A DNA stretch of 64,000 nt from Capillidium heterosporum. Lineage: Eukaryota; Entomophthoromycota; Entomophthoromycetes; Entomophthorales; Capillidiaceae. The position numbers were made by a program, and so were the translations under genes. Within the stretch, counting starts at the first letter, position 1, and each line of letters begins with the position of its first letter. Below are positions 1 to 13,779 of this stretch, one piece after another. The notes beneath the pieces were generated by a model. That model did no database searches. It was not told the origin of the DNA and worked only from the letters and a program-made list of their open reading frames with translations. The DNA is taken from contig WBMQ01000012.1 of NCBI GenBank assembly GCA_016630905.1, forward strand, positions 558,001 to 622,000. The letters are read 5' to 3'.

Positions 1-1458
1 AAAGTTAGGATTCTATACTAAATATTCATAACACTTAGTATAGTTTAAAGGAATGTTAAAACTTTACCAATTCCTTGGAGGATACGAGTCTAAGGAAGAT
101 ATACTCCAAAATGCATATCGCATTTCTAATAGCAATTAGGATACATAAACTCATAGTGTCGACGTAGATGATATTATCAGGAGACTGATGTAAACGCTAA
201 CCTACATAAACAGAGTGCAACCTTTGACTACATGTTGAAAGCTGTGCTTAACTTTGGAGGTAGGAAGGTTTATTTTCCTTTTGATGCCTCATTGAAAGCC
301 CACCTTTCAAAACCAACTTATTCTGCAGTTTATAGTTTTTAAAAACTGCAAAGTTTCAACCAACTAGTTTGATATCTAAGTAGAATTATGATGGAGATTA
401 AATAGTTTTTTGGCAAGTTTAAAATACTGTAATCCATCACTATTTCAACTACAAACTATATACTGATTATATAGGTAAATCTCATGAAATATAAAATGAA
501 TATCTAGTATTATAAATTTGTACTGATAAAGTGTCTTCAAAATACATAGTGAATTCTATTCTAGCTATGCTTAATCGAGAACAACCAACTTTCCAATACT
601 AAAGACGCGTCAATGAACTTAAATCCATCTTCCAAATAACTTACACCACAAGTGAAAGTATAGAATGGAGCCTATACCTCATTTTTATTCTTTATATACT
701 AAACTAGTTGAAGTACAAATAGATATGTGTTCAAAAACTAAAATTTAATCTCTTGGTTCCTCATACTTCATCAACACTATCTCAAAATTTCAAGTGAAAT
801 ATGGGATCACTACCTGTTCTTTATATTTATAAGCATAAACATATTTATCAAATTTAAGTGATTTATAGCTATAAGCTAAGTTTATACAGTCCTTGCTAAC
901 ATTAAAACATATTTGAACTAGCAATTTGGATAGACGAGTTGGTAGCTGAAAATATCAGTTATCAAAGGAGTTGAGCGGAATGCTATGCCAAATTTTAGTT
1001 ATACTTACTTACCACTCGGTTACTTCAACTCCTTTGGTTGGATACATATCTAATATTGCAACTCCAGCCGCTCTAAAACCTATTCAATCGCCTATTTTCT
1101 TCTATAATTAGACATATGTTGCCACGTCACCCCTTTAAATGCTGATACTACTTTGTTCTGAATTAGTAGTATATTTTAAGCTGATTTAGAGCTACAGTTT
1201 ATATATATCATCCATATTATATTCTACTAATTTTGAACAGAGTAGTAGATTTTTCTACACCGAATCCAAAAAGGATGAGTTTTGATCATACTCAAGGGTC
1301 ATACAATATAATCGATGACTAGTTTTCTAAATATATATAGGTCATACAATTAGCTTTTAGTCATTCCATTAAGGGTGTTTAGGGGGCATAGCTATGTGTA
1401 CATATAATGATTGTAAAATCAAAATTTTATTTTTTAAAGATAGTAAGGTAAAGCACAA
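1..1458. other. intergenic, no gene seen
   Basis: AT-rich sequence with frequent stops in all frames. I see no conserved protein segment, RNA gene or repeat copy here. Confidence 0.5.
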
Positions 1459-3118
1459 ATGTTTTCAGCAAGGTCAATGCTCAGATCCAACTCTATCAAC
1501 TTCAAGTGGAAAGGTACCTTCAATTTGACGCGATTACCTAAATGCCAGCTACATACTCCAAATATTAAGCCTATATCCCCCAACAACTTCAACTTCAAGT
1601 TGCTAAGCTTATCTTTAGTGTTGGGCGGTAGCTACCTGGTCTACGTCACCAACCAAAAAGTTACAGCCCAACAAGATCTATTAAAAGGTTTGCCCTCCAT
1701 AGTCGATTTCAGCGATACTAACCTGAAGAAAATGTACTCCAACACTACAACCTATGAACTCATCCGTACCTTTTGTATCTATAAATTATGTGGCTCCAAC
1801 CTATTTATTACCAACTTACCCTATCTCTTAAATTTGATCGAGAAGCTCAATTTAGCTTGGATATCGAATTATATCATTAAGCATACAGCTTTCCAACAGT
1901 TCTGTGCTGGAGAAGATGACTTGGACACCGTAAAAACCATACAAAAGTTTAGTGACAGAGGCTTACAATCTATACTTTCCCCCAACATCGAATGGGATCC
2001 AAATGTGGAGCGAACCGATCAGTTCTATAAGAATACTTTGAATAACTATTTGAAAGTAGTCAACTTAGTCAGCAAGTTCAACGGTTATGTTGCTGTCAAA
2101 GTTACTGGGTTGTGTGATCCCGATCTCCTAATCAAATTAGCAAATGTATTCGACAGGTTAAACGACGATAGCAAAGATTTGGATAGTAAATTTAAGAATA
2201 TTCATCAGTTTAAAAGTAGTAAATCGAATATCGGCCATAAGTTTAAAGACAATCAAGAAGATGTTGACAAAAAGCAGTTTTTACAACTGTTCCTCTCACC
2301 CATCAACCCCAACTTCTTCAAAGATCTCACCAACTTCAACGATATCAGCTTAAATTTCACCTTAAATGAAATTGAAAGCTTACAGCTCTTCTTTAACCGT
2401 ATGGAACTCCTGGCTCAGCTAGCTCATTCAAAAGATGTCAAATTGTTAATAGATGCCGAACACCATTCCTTACAATCAGGCTATAAGCAACGCTTCCCTC
2501 TACCTCATGTTGCAGTTCAACAAGGATAGATGTACCATCTACAATACCTACCAAATGTACCTCAAGGAAAACACAATAAATTTATACTCTGACTTGAACT
2601 TAAGCAACAAGTTGAAAGACAAGTTCAAATTCCTTATAGGTATCAAGTTGGTACGGGGTGCCTACTTAACTTACGAGTCCCAGCATGATCGCTCAATAAT
2701 CCACAATACTGTCCAAGATACTCATGACGCTTACAATTCAGCGATGCGACACCTGTTGACAAACTTGTCAACTACCAACTACAACGTGATATTTGCTACT
2801 CACAACCTCAATTCCATCGACCAAATTGTCCAATCGTTGACGCAAATAAATGACTCCAAGTTGCTTGAACGTATCCAACTAGCGCAGCTGCAAGGTATGC
2901 GTGACTACATCAGTTTCAAGTTGGTAGAGTTGAATTTGGTTGGAGGATTGAAGTGTTTACCTTATGGAACTTTACAGGAAACCGTTCCTTATTTACTGAG
3001 AAGGCTGCAGGAGAATAATTTGTTCGGTGTCGAAGTGCAATTGGAGTTAGTTGGGGTTAAAGAGGAGTTGAAGAGAAGGATGGTGGAGAGGATTGGGATT
3101 AATGAGCTGAAATTTTAA
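1459..3118 (+). pseudogene. frameshifted proline dehydrogenase paralogue
   Basis: This is a diverged second copy of the intact mitochondrial proline dehydrogenase at 55743-57572, an FAD enzyme that oxidises proline to pyrroline-5-carboxylate. The first frame (1459-2529) holds a basic N-terminus, a membrane-like stretch, QFCAGEDD, VAVKVTGL and LLIDAEHH. The second frame continues the same protein with FNKD, NTYQMYLKE, KLVRGAYL, ATHN and the substrate-binding RRLQEN, ending at 3118. The switch from frame 1 to frame 2 falls near 2475-2490, between the DAE motif and NTYQMYL, and no GT...AG intron of normal size fits there. The EF-hand insert seen in the intact copy is here Ser/Lys/Asn-rich without a calcium loop. 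The shift amounts to one extra base or two missing bases, either real decay or an assembly error. The catalytic-domain residues I can see are still present, so inactivation is recent or only apparent. Confidence 0.8.
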
Positions 3119-6100
3119 TTTTTGGCGGAAATAAACTATGGTTTATAATGTGTATTTTTTATGAATTGCTTGCATAGGGTTTGGTAGAAGTATATATTTA
3201 GTTAGTATAGAGTAAATTATTAGTTTTTAAGTTAAGAATGCTAAAAGTAAAAAATGTAAATGTACTAGAACTAAATATATTAAAAGAAAGTTCTAACTAA
3301 ATGTAAATGTAAAGATTAATAAAATAATAAATTTGGATAGTTTCAAATGTATTTCAATATATTATTTTTACTTTATACCTATTCATCTTCCTTATTCGAC
3401 TTTGTTCGTTACTTTTAATTTGAATTTAGCTTGATGTATGTCTTGTATAGGTTGAAAATTTTTACTACTTGAATACCTACTTTACTTATTTCATTAAACC
3501 TTCACTTTTATTTCGGCTTTGCATATCGCTCATAGATGGATATCCTTTTTGTACTGTCTTTATATTCTAAAAAGTGCTTGGCCTGTTTTTGCCAATTTTA
3601 AGTTCTGTATACAAAATTAAACGTTTGACCAATAAAGTTTGGATACGATGGTAACTAGAAACTTATTCAAAGCTGCAAAAAAATTTGTAGGCTTAGCAAA
3701 TGATAGATGATTATGGTAAAGTAATTTACGGTGATTGCATAATCGAGTAGTTGTAAAATTGTATATTTGAGTAACGTTAGTCTTGATATGAACAATTTAA
3801 CTAAGTTTAGAAGTAAAGCTAGACGTAGCTTTAACATTGTTTATACAATGAGGGCTTGAATACCCAGTCACTTACAATTTAAAGCTGATAAGTTTAAATT
3901 CAACAGGAAAAAATCGGCTATTATGTACTCTCTAGAACTTTAGTATACAGTTTGATAGCCCGCCATTCCATTTACGCTAGTTTGGATAGTGCTTTTATAC
4001 TGCTGCCTTTGAATTTGATAGTTGAGTGAAATTGGCAACTAATTTAACAACTATTTATTTCAAAAATAAAAAATATATCTATAGCACCTAGAATTCTTTA
4101 TTGAACCCATATCAAACTATCTATATCAACTTGCAAACTAAAAGTTTTACCGTTTATAAGGTTGATAAAATGATGTTTATAAGTACAATGTTAAATTACA
4201 GCTAGCCTGAATACTGTATAAGTTCCTACCTTTGAATACTTCAACATGACCTACCACTAATCTTTTAACTTTCATACTGAGAGTACATTCAAATAAAATA
4301 GCCAAGAATGTTTATATCTTAGTAGAAATGTAGGTATTGCCTAATATATCATATTCTAAATTTAATTGACCTACAGCTGTTTCAATCACACTTACACTTC
4401 GACATGAAGATAGGTGATTCTATATATCTATAGCCGTAAAGTTTAGTGTAAGCTCATACAATTTCTTTACTGAATTTTAAGAAGCTAATTTAATATATAA
4501 TTAAGATATGTACATTAAGCTTCACTGGGTTACCCAAGTTGTAGAATGAATCTATACCAACAAACTGCGTAGCTACTTTGTTAAAAGCTCTTATAGTTTG
4601 CAATTTACTGGTGAGATAGAAGCTAATGTGCTTTTTTACTGACATAAAAACTACCGTATAAGACTATAACTAAATCTACCTTCTCCCAACCGCTTTATCT
4701 TTCAAAAATATCAGTAACCAGCATGCTGACTTTTCAAACTACGAACAACTTGACTTTCAGTTGTGGCTTTCATCAACCTAACACCTTGAAGTCAAAGTCT
4801 GGCCAATTTTCCCAACTACCTGATGTGAATGCTAAATCTAACATAAAGCTAATTTAGCTATAGGCTTTTGCTTTATAGTTATCAAAATTTAGCACAGTAT
4901 CTACTTTATCAACGATAAATTAACCTGCACTATAGGTACAATAACTTCCAACTATCTATCCAAAAAACATTATACCAATTCCAGTACCAACTGATCATCT
5001 CCAAGACTTTCGAAAAAACCCAAAGCTATAAATATTCTATAATTGATACTTTATCCAATTATATATATATAGCATTGATGATGGATATGTAGTTCAAGTA
5101 GATACAAACTCAAACTCAAGCTCAACAAGGAACTTACTAGCATAGGTAATACTTCAGCATTTTCATGGTTCACTTTTAAGATAGTCTTGAAACCAATACC
5201 AAAACTGATCTCTTCAAACTTAAAGAATCAATATACGGTCTCAACGTTAGTAATGGCGGTCAAAATATCATTACCATCTGCAAGGTATTTCTCATTCTCA
5301 GATATTTCAATACGAGCCGATCCTTTTAAACGCACTGGGTTCTCCAAATCCTTCTCCAAAGGTGAAAGCCTAAACCAATCTGATTGAAACTTAAGCTAAG
5401 CAACAAAGTACAGTTGGATCAAAGTATAAATTTTACATCAGTAAAGTTCGACTTCTACCAGCATAGTTTAGAGTGGTATATCCTGGCGAGCACCAATCCT
5501 TACGTTATCACGTATAGCTTCTTAAAGATCAAAATTAGTAATTAGTACGCCTACACAATACGTAGTTATAACAATAGGATTGTTGATGAGAGCTTCTGGA
5601 TCAATCGAAGCCAGTGGGTTGTAGTTGCTATAGCTAGTACAATTACTGTTATTCGTTTGAAAGAGAAGCCTAGAGGTGAGGGTCAAGGAATCTGCTAGAA
5701 CTTTTAAGTAGATATACTTATCATTTATTTTTATATATTAGCTTGATTAAGATGCTTATATGGATAGAAGCTATCCTTATTTTTATAAATATCTAGTATA
5801 TATAGTTTCTAGATAATAAGGATATGTACCGTTTTAAAATTTAGATCTTGAATATTTTTATCAATAAATATATAGGGAAAAGTTTCCATATATTTTGGAG
5901 CAGACATAATATTAGCTTTTGAATACTTTCCAATAAAATTAAGATAAAGTTGCCGATACAATTTGAGATTCATTGCAGCATTTTACTATTTTGTGCCGTT
6001 AGTACTTTTATAAAAGCTGTCAACTGAACAAAGTACTTCTCAAATATGAGAGTCGGCTAGCTTGAAAGTGGATTCAAACCCAACCTCGATCTATCAATTC

Positions 6101-6787
6101 TTTTGATAAGAGCATCTCTCAGAAATAGTATGGTAGTGCTGATAGATGACTGGGTGTTTAAATTCAAAATTAATTAGGAAAATATATCGATAGGTTGGAT
6201 GCAGCAAAATGCAACTTATAAGGCATCTTGATATCGAGAAAAATTTTGGTATATAGTAACATGGTGAATAAAAATAATGACTGTGGATATATACTTTCAC
6301 AGCAAACTATATTTTCATAGCTGTGGTAGGTAGGTAAAGTTCTTTGCAGGCCATTACTGTGATATAAAGAAGCCACTGAATTGAGAGTTAATCCATAACC
6401 TCAATACACTTACCCCAAATGTGGTAAAAAGCTACATGCAGGAGTTCTAAAAGTTCAAGCTATAATGAAATCTTGGATGAGCTACTATATAGTAGCACTT
6501 GTTCGGCGGTTCGACCCTAACTATTAATCGACCTATTTATGATAAGGTCAGTAAGAAAGAAATCTAGCTAACAAAGACACTCGCAAAAATTTATCCACTC
6601 AAGTAACTGCTGACTTGCATGCTTCCTTTCAAGCTAGTTGAACCAAACAGTTCACCATGCTTATCCCTTAAAACTTTGTAGTGCAATGGATTAGTTACAA
6701 ATATGGTTACAGACAATAGCAATAACAGTTTCAAAGAGCAGCCTCTTGCCCCCATTTCATTTAAGATGAATGGTATAAGAGCAAGAG
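3119..6787. other. 3.7-kb intergenic, no supported gene
   Basis: Long AT-rich stretch. The only open frames are under 70 codons (for example 5187-5387), with no recognisable motif and no TATA/ATG arrangement like that of the real genes. I found no tRNA; a GGTTCGACCC string near 6510 does not fold into a tRNA T arm. Confidence 0.5.
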
Positions 6788-8306
6788 ATGTTTAATTTAT
6801 TTCCAATAAACATGATCGATCCAATTGCCACTGCTGCTGCTGCAATAGCCGTCCCCATCTACCTTGGCTACTGTCTCTTACAACCCAACGAATTTTTCCC
6901 ATGGTACACTCGAATCTTTGGTATAGGTAAGCCGGACTATCCAATCAGCGGCAGGACTGATGAAGAGTATGGGAATGTGAAGGAGGTGTTCACCCAACAG
7001 TTTGAAGATGGATTGGAAGTAGGAGCGTCGGTAGTTGTCTATTCCAACAACAAGCTAGCCGTTGAACTTTATGGTGGGTACCAGGACTACAACAAAGGGA
7101 TACCTTACGATGCAAGCACGTTGAATTTAGTATTTTCAAGCTCCAAGTTTATGGTAAGTCAGCTTTTATTAATTGGTAACTAAATGTTTTCTGTAGGAAG
7201 CAGTAGCACTTGCCTATCTAGTAGACCAAGGTGTCATCAGTTACACTGACAAGATCACCAAACATTGGCCCGAATTTGGCAAAAACGGAAAATCAGAAGT
7301 AACTGTAGCCGATCTCATGCGCCACGAAGCCGGACTGCCTTATTTTGAGGACCCTCAACTTGATATTGAAACCCTGTACAACGTTTACAAGCTAAAGGAG
7401 CACATTGAAAACCACGAGCACGTATTTAATGGTGAAAAAGCTCGGGCCTACCATGGCCTTACTCGAGGGTTTATCCTCAATGAAATCGTGCGAAGAGTCG
7501 ACAAAGAGCACCGTAGTCTCAACCAGATCTATACTCAAGTCTTCAACCCTCAGTTTAACGTCGAGTTCTCACTTGGGTTAGACACTGAAAATACTGAAAC
7601 AATGAAAAGGAAATCCCACTGGTACAACTTCCCACTGTTGGATGTACTTTCCATCCTCTTTTTACCTCGACGACTTTTAAAGCTCGGCAAGTATCAAAAA
7701 GGCCCAGTAAAGCTTACCGACAAGATTTTCAAGAAGGACAGTTACATGAGTAAGATGTTCAAGTTAAAGCTAAGTAAGGATCCTGCCTTCCCCAACAGCG
7801 AAGATTACCTAAAAGTCGAACTGCCAAGTGTCAACGGGTTTACCAATGCAAAATCGGTAATTTCTATAATATTTTAAAATTTTACTAATCATGCTTTCTT
7901 TTAGTTGGCAACTATAGCTGCCTGTTACGCCAACTTAGGTGAAGCAATTGGTCCCTCTGGAAGTCAACTTGTAACCAAGGAAGCCTGTCTAAAATCCATA
8001 AGTGAACCCACTAACGCCTTTGATTTGTGTTTGGATCTGGAGACTGACATGACTTTGGGTGGTTTTGGTGTATTCTATATCGAAGATTCCAATATAATTG
8101 ACAGGGATGGTAACGAGGTAAAGGTTCCTCTGTATGGCTGGGGTGGAGCTGGTGGTAGCATGGTCCTCTTCAACGTTGAGTACAAGTTTGCCTATAGCTA
8201 TGTGATGAACGCCCAGCACTTTGTTATGCTTTCAGAAGGTAGAGGGTATAATTTGCTGATCGAAGCACTCAAATCCCATATGCGTAGTTTCAAGTCTGGG
8301 AATTAG
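6788..8306 (+). CDS. LACTB-type serine beta-lactamase-like hydrolase, 3 exons
   Basis: Exons 6788-7153, 7197-7856 and 7905-8306 join to a 475-aa protein; introns are 43 nt (7154-7196) and 48 nt (7857-7904, branch-like TTACTAAT). The N-terminus carries one hydrophobic anchor (about residues 12-31). The penicillin-binding/class C fold is shown by the SxxK motif (S117-SS-K120), a DLMRHEAGLPYF block, YHG at 207-209 in the position of the class C Tyr-x-Asn motif, and GWGGAGGS near 420 as the last active-site motif. The family (LACTB, C. elegans LACT proteins, family VIII esterases) cleaves esters or amides; the substrate here is unknown. It is a paralogue of the gene at 11447-12995, in opposite orientation with tails facing each other, and both share exon lengths of 660 and 402 nt. 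An in-frame Met at codon 9 is an alternative start. The stop is TAG. Confidence 0.87.
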
Positions 8307-11300
8307 GAAGCCTCTAGTACTATACTGTCCAACGTTACTAAAATAAAAAATTCAATTATACCTATTAAAGGTATATAACGATTATTCTTATTTAGTTTAT
8401 AGAATGTAAAGATATTTTACATTGTCAAGAAGTATTTATACTGTTTAGATTATGTTAAACTATATCAATAAATCTACTTGGCATTACTTTTCGAACAAAT
8501 CTGCAAAATATAGCTTGCATAAACGGATATTGCAACTTATTAAACCTATTGTTCCAAATATCTATTCTAAGTTGAATCTTTCCTCTCACTCAGCTTTACA
8601 AATCGGTTATTAAATTTATAATGCTCATATTGCCCTTGCCTTCAGAAAGTTGGTCTCAAGTTTGTATAAAGTTTAAAAAATGAGAAATTTTTTACCTAAA
8701 TTGAAAGGAACAATTCAAATTTACTGGCTTTTGTACTTTGGATGCCGACTTTATATATACATCTCTCTTAAATTCATACTTATATTTAATTTCGTTGAGA
8801 TCGGGTATCTTTTTAATTAACTAATACTTTATTGATACATTAGCTTTAATACGATTGAAAGACCATTTCTATACTCCTCAACTGGTGGGTAGCCTTGCCT
8901 CTGCAACTGTAGCTTTATCGATTATTAGATTTGAGGGATATAGCTGCTTTGCATGCTTCAAATGCACTAGAGTTATTTGACTTTAGGAGCTTTTTGAAAC
9001 TTTCATTAATAAACTTCTTTGTTCATATCAATAAGTTGGGTTGAGTAGTGTTCATTTCCTTTAAGTCAAAATGTTTATTTAGAATAAGACATGGTATGAG
9101 TAGTGTTCGCTTCAGCTTGTTCTTTCCTATTAATATATGTATCTTGCTTATCACTTTTTACTGGAACTGGCAAAAATAAATATCACAACTATTGTATCAT
9201 TATTTACGCTTGATTTAATTTTAATTGACTCAAATTTGTGACCTTGTTTCAGTAGTAACTATATTTTTCATATCTTCTAAAAAAACTATAGCTCCTTAGC
9301 TTTTGGTGTTTTGATATGAAAAATTCAATCCTTTATAAACTTACCTAATGACTAATAGCAGCAGTCCATAAGTCCATCGTATTCAAATCCTGACCCAAGG
9401 TTTTTAATTTTCTTATATACCTTTCAATAATGAGATAATTTAGTAATTATTCATAGGATTCTGTGTAATTGCAAGTAATTTTAGCACCATCCCAATCAAA
9501 AAGTAAACTACGAAAACCCAAGGCAATCTCACAATATTGACAAGTCTTCAGCAACGAAGGATAAAATAACTAAATAGATAATGCATCCCAACGATCAATT
9601 ATCTGATAAATTATTCTTTACAAGCATCAAAGCTCCTGCTGTAATCAATATATTCAATTCCACTTTACCCTGTTTTAATTTAAAAGGCCATGTACTAAGA
9701 TGAAGCTATCCTAATGTCAATTGCCAACTTCCTTTGACTGAATCAACCACTACCAAGACTACCATATTTAAACTATTTGAAAATCTTAGAGTTATAAGTA
9801 TATTTCAACTAGAATAAAGCCACCCATCAGTTCACCAAAAAGTTGACGAATTTGAATAAGCTTTTCAGGTGCCATCTCCTATTTTCCGAATATAAATTTG
9901 ATCACAAACCATCTATAAGTTGAAACAATAAACTTCTTTTACCTTCACTTTAGTTGGTACAATGACCTTATCGATGAGGAACGGGCAAAGATAATCATCA
10001 TCAGTGGCAACCCACTTGGATCAATCCAAGATTAGCACTCCAGCACTTTGCTTCCAAACGTTTTTGATAAGGTTTATTTACTTTATGGATTTAAATATAT
10101 AAGATATATTAACTCAATTTATATCGTAGCATACGACTTTAAATGTCGTTGGTCAAGCTGGCCTTTGGTGGAAATTTCTTTAAGTTAATAAAAGATACTT
10201 CTTTGAAGGCATAGATATTCTAGAGTTTCAAAAGCTTGAACAGATACTGAAATAGTATGTTTGAGCTCATGATCACTTACCATGACTAATTGGCTGGCTC
10301 CTATCAGATAAAACAATAATTTAACAAAATATTCTAAAAACGTTTATTTCAATTGAACTTCTGCTAACTCTGTACCCTATATATGAAGCAGTTGTTTGGT
10401 ACAATCCCCAAACTTTAAATATACTAATCCGCTGCCATTAGAGCAACATCCATGTCAATAACAAATATCTCTTTATGAAACTGAAAAGTACCAATTTATC
10501 GCTCGATATACTACAATTGACATATTTAATTCTTATCCAACCGAAGTCAGCATTGATAAATCGAGATTGATAGTATTAACTTGGACATGGTTACTAATTT
10601 CATTTTCATACAAGAACAAGACTTGAACTGACATCTAAACTAGGCCCTCGATAACTCCAATTACGACAGGCTCAACAGGATCGAAGCGAGATCTGCTATA
10701 AACCTGCTGGTATTGACGATATCAATTAGTCCGATCTTCAGTTATTTGTAAGAATTGAACGAGAACGTTACCACTTTTACTTGGATTCCATGTAAAATAT
10801 TCAAAGCTACATAAATTGTCACTAGTAAATAGTTTGCAGTATCTTAGCTTTTGTAACCAATCATATTTCGAAATTCGATCTCAATTTCAATACCAAGATT
10901 TGAAGATCCCTCACATTTAACTTTTAAAGATTCCTCCTTTGAAGAATCCCTTGGTATACCCATTATATACTAAAGCCATACGATGATAACAGCCACTTCC
11001 AGTTGATTTATATGAGTACCTCGATTGCCAACCTCATCATACTATCTGATTTGATTGAATATTTTTGATTTGTATTGATAGTCAACAGGTGGCATGGCCT
11101 TGTACTTTTCAGTAAGATCTTATCTCTTATCCTGGGTTGAATCCCAAGCGACCATCAAATCTTACCGATCAATTTGAACCTGGAGCTGGACCACCTACTT
11201 GGCTACAAGCTTCTGGCTAAAAAGCTCTTTTATTCTACCTACTTCTTGATACCAGATTCTATTTTCAAGAATATAGTGATGATCATCCATGAACGATGGT

Positions 11301-11446
11301 AAACTTATGCTTAAATATCGAAATTTAGCCTTTGCTATTTAAGGTATAGCTTATACGAATAGTTAAAACTTGATTATAAGTATATAATTTTTTTGGATTT
11401 TACTTTCTCTTCATCCTCATAAAACAAAAAATGCAAATATAAGCAT
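8307..11446. other. 3.1-kb spacer between inverted hydrolase genes
   Basis: AT-rich spacer lying between the 3' ends of the two tail-to-tail beta-lactamase-like genes. I see no long open frame or recognisable domain on either strand. Confidence 0.5.
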
Positions 11447-12995
11447 CTAACTATCACGTCCAAAGTTTCTCATATGGGATTTGAGTGCCTCCACCAACAA
11501 GTTATACCCTCTACCTTCTGAAAGCATAACAAAGTGTTGGGCGTTCATCACGTAACTATAGGCAAACTTGTACTCAGCGTTGAAGAGGACCATACTACCT
11601 CCAAATCCACCCCATCCATAGAGCGGAATTTTCACTTCATTACCGTGTTTATCGACGATATTGGATCCTTCGATGTAAAAAATACCGAACCCACCCAGCG
11701 TCATCTCAGTTTCCATGTTCAAAATCAAGTCGAAAGCTTTGATAGGCTCGCTTATAGAAGCTAGTACTGCTGATTCAGATAGAGGCCGGGTACCATGGTT
11801 GGAGATTGGTACCCCCAAGTTGGTGCAGCAGGCGGCAACGGTAGCCAACTAAAGGTATATAAAGTTAAAATATACTGTAAATGTAGCAGAATAGTTTACC
11901 GATTTGGCATTGCTAAACCCGTTGGAGCTGGGGATCTCTACCTTCAAGAAATCCAACCCATTGGGAAAGTTGGGTTCTTTACTCAGCTTCAACTTGATCA
12001 TCTTCTTGGTGAGACTTTCCTTCTTGAAGGCGTTGGCACTTATACTAGTGGGGCTCTTTTGACGTCTACCCAAGTTCATAAGAAACTTGGGTAGAAAGAA
12101 TATGGCCAACGTATCTAAGGTAGGAAAATTGTACCATACCGCCTTGCGCTCCATAAGGGCACTGTTCTCAGTATCCAACCCAAGTGAAAATTCGATGTTG
12201 AGATTGGGGTTGATAACCTGCTGGTAGATCTGATTGAGGCTACGGTTTTCTTTATCGACCCTTCGAACTATTTCATTGAGGATGAAACCCCGAGTTACAC
12301 CGTGATAAGCACGAACCTTTGCACCATCAAAAACGTGGTTGTGATCTTCAAGATGCTGCTGTAACTTTTGGACGTCGTACAAGACTTCTAAAGTCGGCTG
12401 TGGGTCGTCAAAATAAGGCAGACCAGCTTCATGGCGCATGAGATCGGCTAAAGTAACCTCGGACTTTCCGTTCTTACCAAACTCGGGCCAGTGTTTAGTG
12501 ATCTTGTCAGTATAATTGATGACACCTTGATCTACTAGATAAGCAAGTGCCACCGCTTCCTACAGCAAACATTTAGCCATTAGTTAATAAAAGCTGATTT
12601 ACCATAAACTTGGAGCTTGAAGATACTAAATTTAATGTGCTTGCATTGTAATGTATCCCTTTGTAGTAGTCCTGGTACCCACCATAAAGTTCAACGACTA
12701 GTTCGTTGTTGGAGTAAACGACAACTGAGGAACCCACTTCTAAACCGTCTTCAAATTGTTGAACGAATACTTCCTTCACATTCTCATAATCTTCATCGGA
12801 CTTCCCACTGATAGGGTATTTAGGCTTACCTATACCGAAAAGTCGAGTATACCATGGAAAGAATTCGTTGGGTTGTAAAAGACAGTAGCCTAGATATATT
12901 GGAATGGCGATGAGGATGGAGGTGGTGACAGCTGGATTTAGCATTATGAAGCCAAATGTCGGTAGGGTTGAATGAAAATTCCGGAAGTACAGCAA
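11447..12995 (-). CDS. LACTB-type serine beta-lactamase-like hydrolase, inverted paralogue
   Basis: Exons 12995-12603, 12559-11900 and 11848-11447 on the minus strand encode about 484 aa; introns are 43 nt (12560-12602) and 51 nt (11849-11899). Intron positions and phases match those of the gene at 6788-8306, and exons 2 and 3 have identical lengths in both. Active-site motifs are conserved: SSSK at the end of exon 1, DLMRHEAGLPYF, AYHGVTRGF and GWGGFGGS. The N-terminus begins with a short extra stretch before an IPIYLGYCLL membrane anchor; a Met at codon 18 (12944) aligns better with the paralogue and may be the true start. No nonsense codon or frameshift is present, so both copies look functional. 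A role in membrane-associated ester or amide hydrolysis is family knowledge; the substrate is unknown. The stop is TAG in both copies, and the sequences after it are unrelated. Confidence 0.87.
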
Positions 12996-13779
12996 AAATT
13001 TAGACGATTGTCACAAGTTTATTTAGTTATTGAAAAGTTTGGTTGAAAGTAGGTTTCAGCTTCAAAAGGTTCAAAATGTAATTGTTTCTTTCATCACTAA
13101 AGCTACTTGTATGATGATGGCGGCATACTTATCGAAGTTTTGGTAATGGCAAAATTTATCCAATGGGAACTCAATATCCTATGAATTATAAATACTTTAT
13201 TGAATGGCTGGAAAAAGTGTATTTCAGAAGTTTAAGTGAGTGTTTTTGATTGGCAACGTCATCAAGATTTTCCAAACTACAATTCCATTCAGATAGAGCT
13301 AATCTCATAAAGGTCCACTCCTTAAATTCAGGAGTATATCTCCTGAACGGCTGAATTTAAAAAGCCAATTTAAAACGGTTTAATACACTCAGAAAATTTT
13401 GCATGGGCTCTTATATAGCAAAAAAATTATATATCCACGAATACTATCTATTCTTGTGGCCCAAAGTCGGACGTTTTCGCCTTCCCAATTAGGATTTTCA
13501 CTTGCTCTGTGAACCCTTATGAATTCAAGAAATAGCTAATCAAATTCAAAGTTCAAAATCATGCATTTGTGAAATACGGATTTATTGAAATTTAATTCCA
13601 TAAAAGGTAACTCTCTCTTATAACTGAACAATCTCAAGATCATTTAACTAAAATATATATCAGCACCATATGAATTGTCACCACCTTAAAGATACACAGC
13701 ATACAAATCCTTATTAACAAGGTTAAATACATCCAATTAATAGCTGTAGGAACCACAATATGAATCAGCAGTATAATTA
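12996..13779. other. intergenic, no gene seen
   Basis: Short spacer containing the promoter side of the minus-strand hydrolase gene. I could not pick a convincing TATA box. Confidence 0.4.

Noticed and set aside
5187-5387. 66-codon frame
   Set aside because: No motif, no paralogue, no TATA box at the usual distance; expected by chance in 64 kb.
6500-6530. tRNA-like B box GGTTCGACCC
   Set aside because: The flanking bases do not form a T stem and no acceptor or anticodon arm fits upstream.
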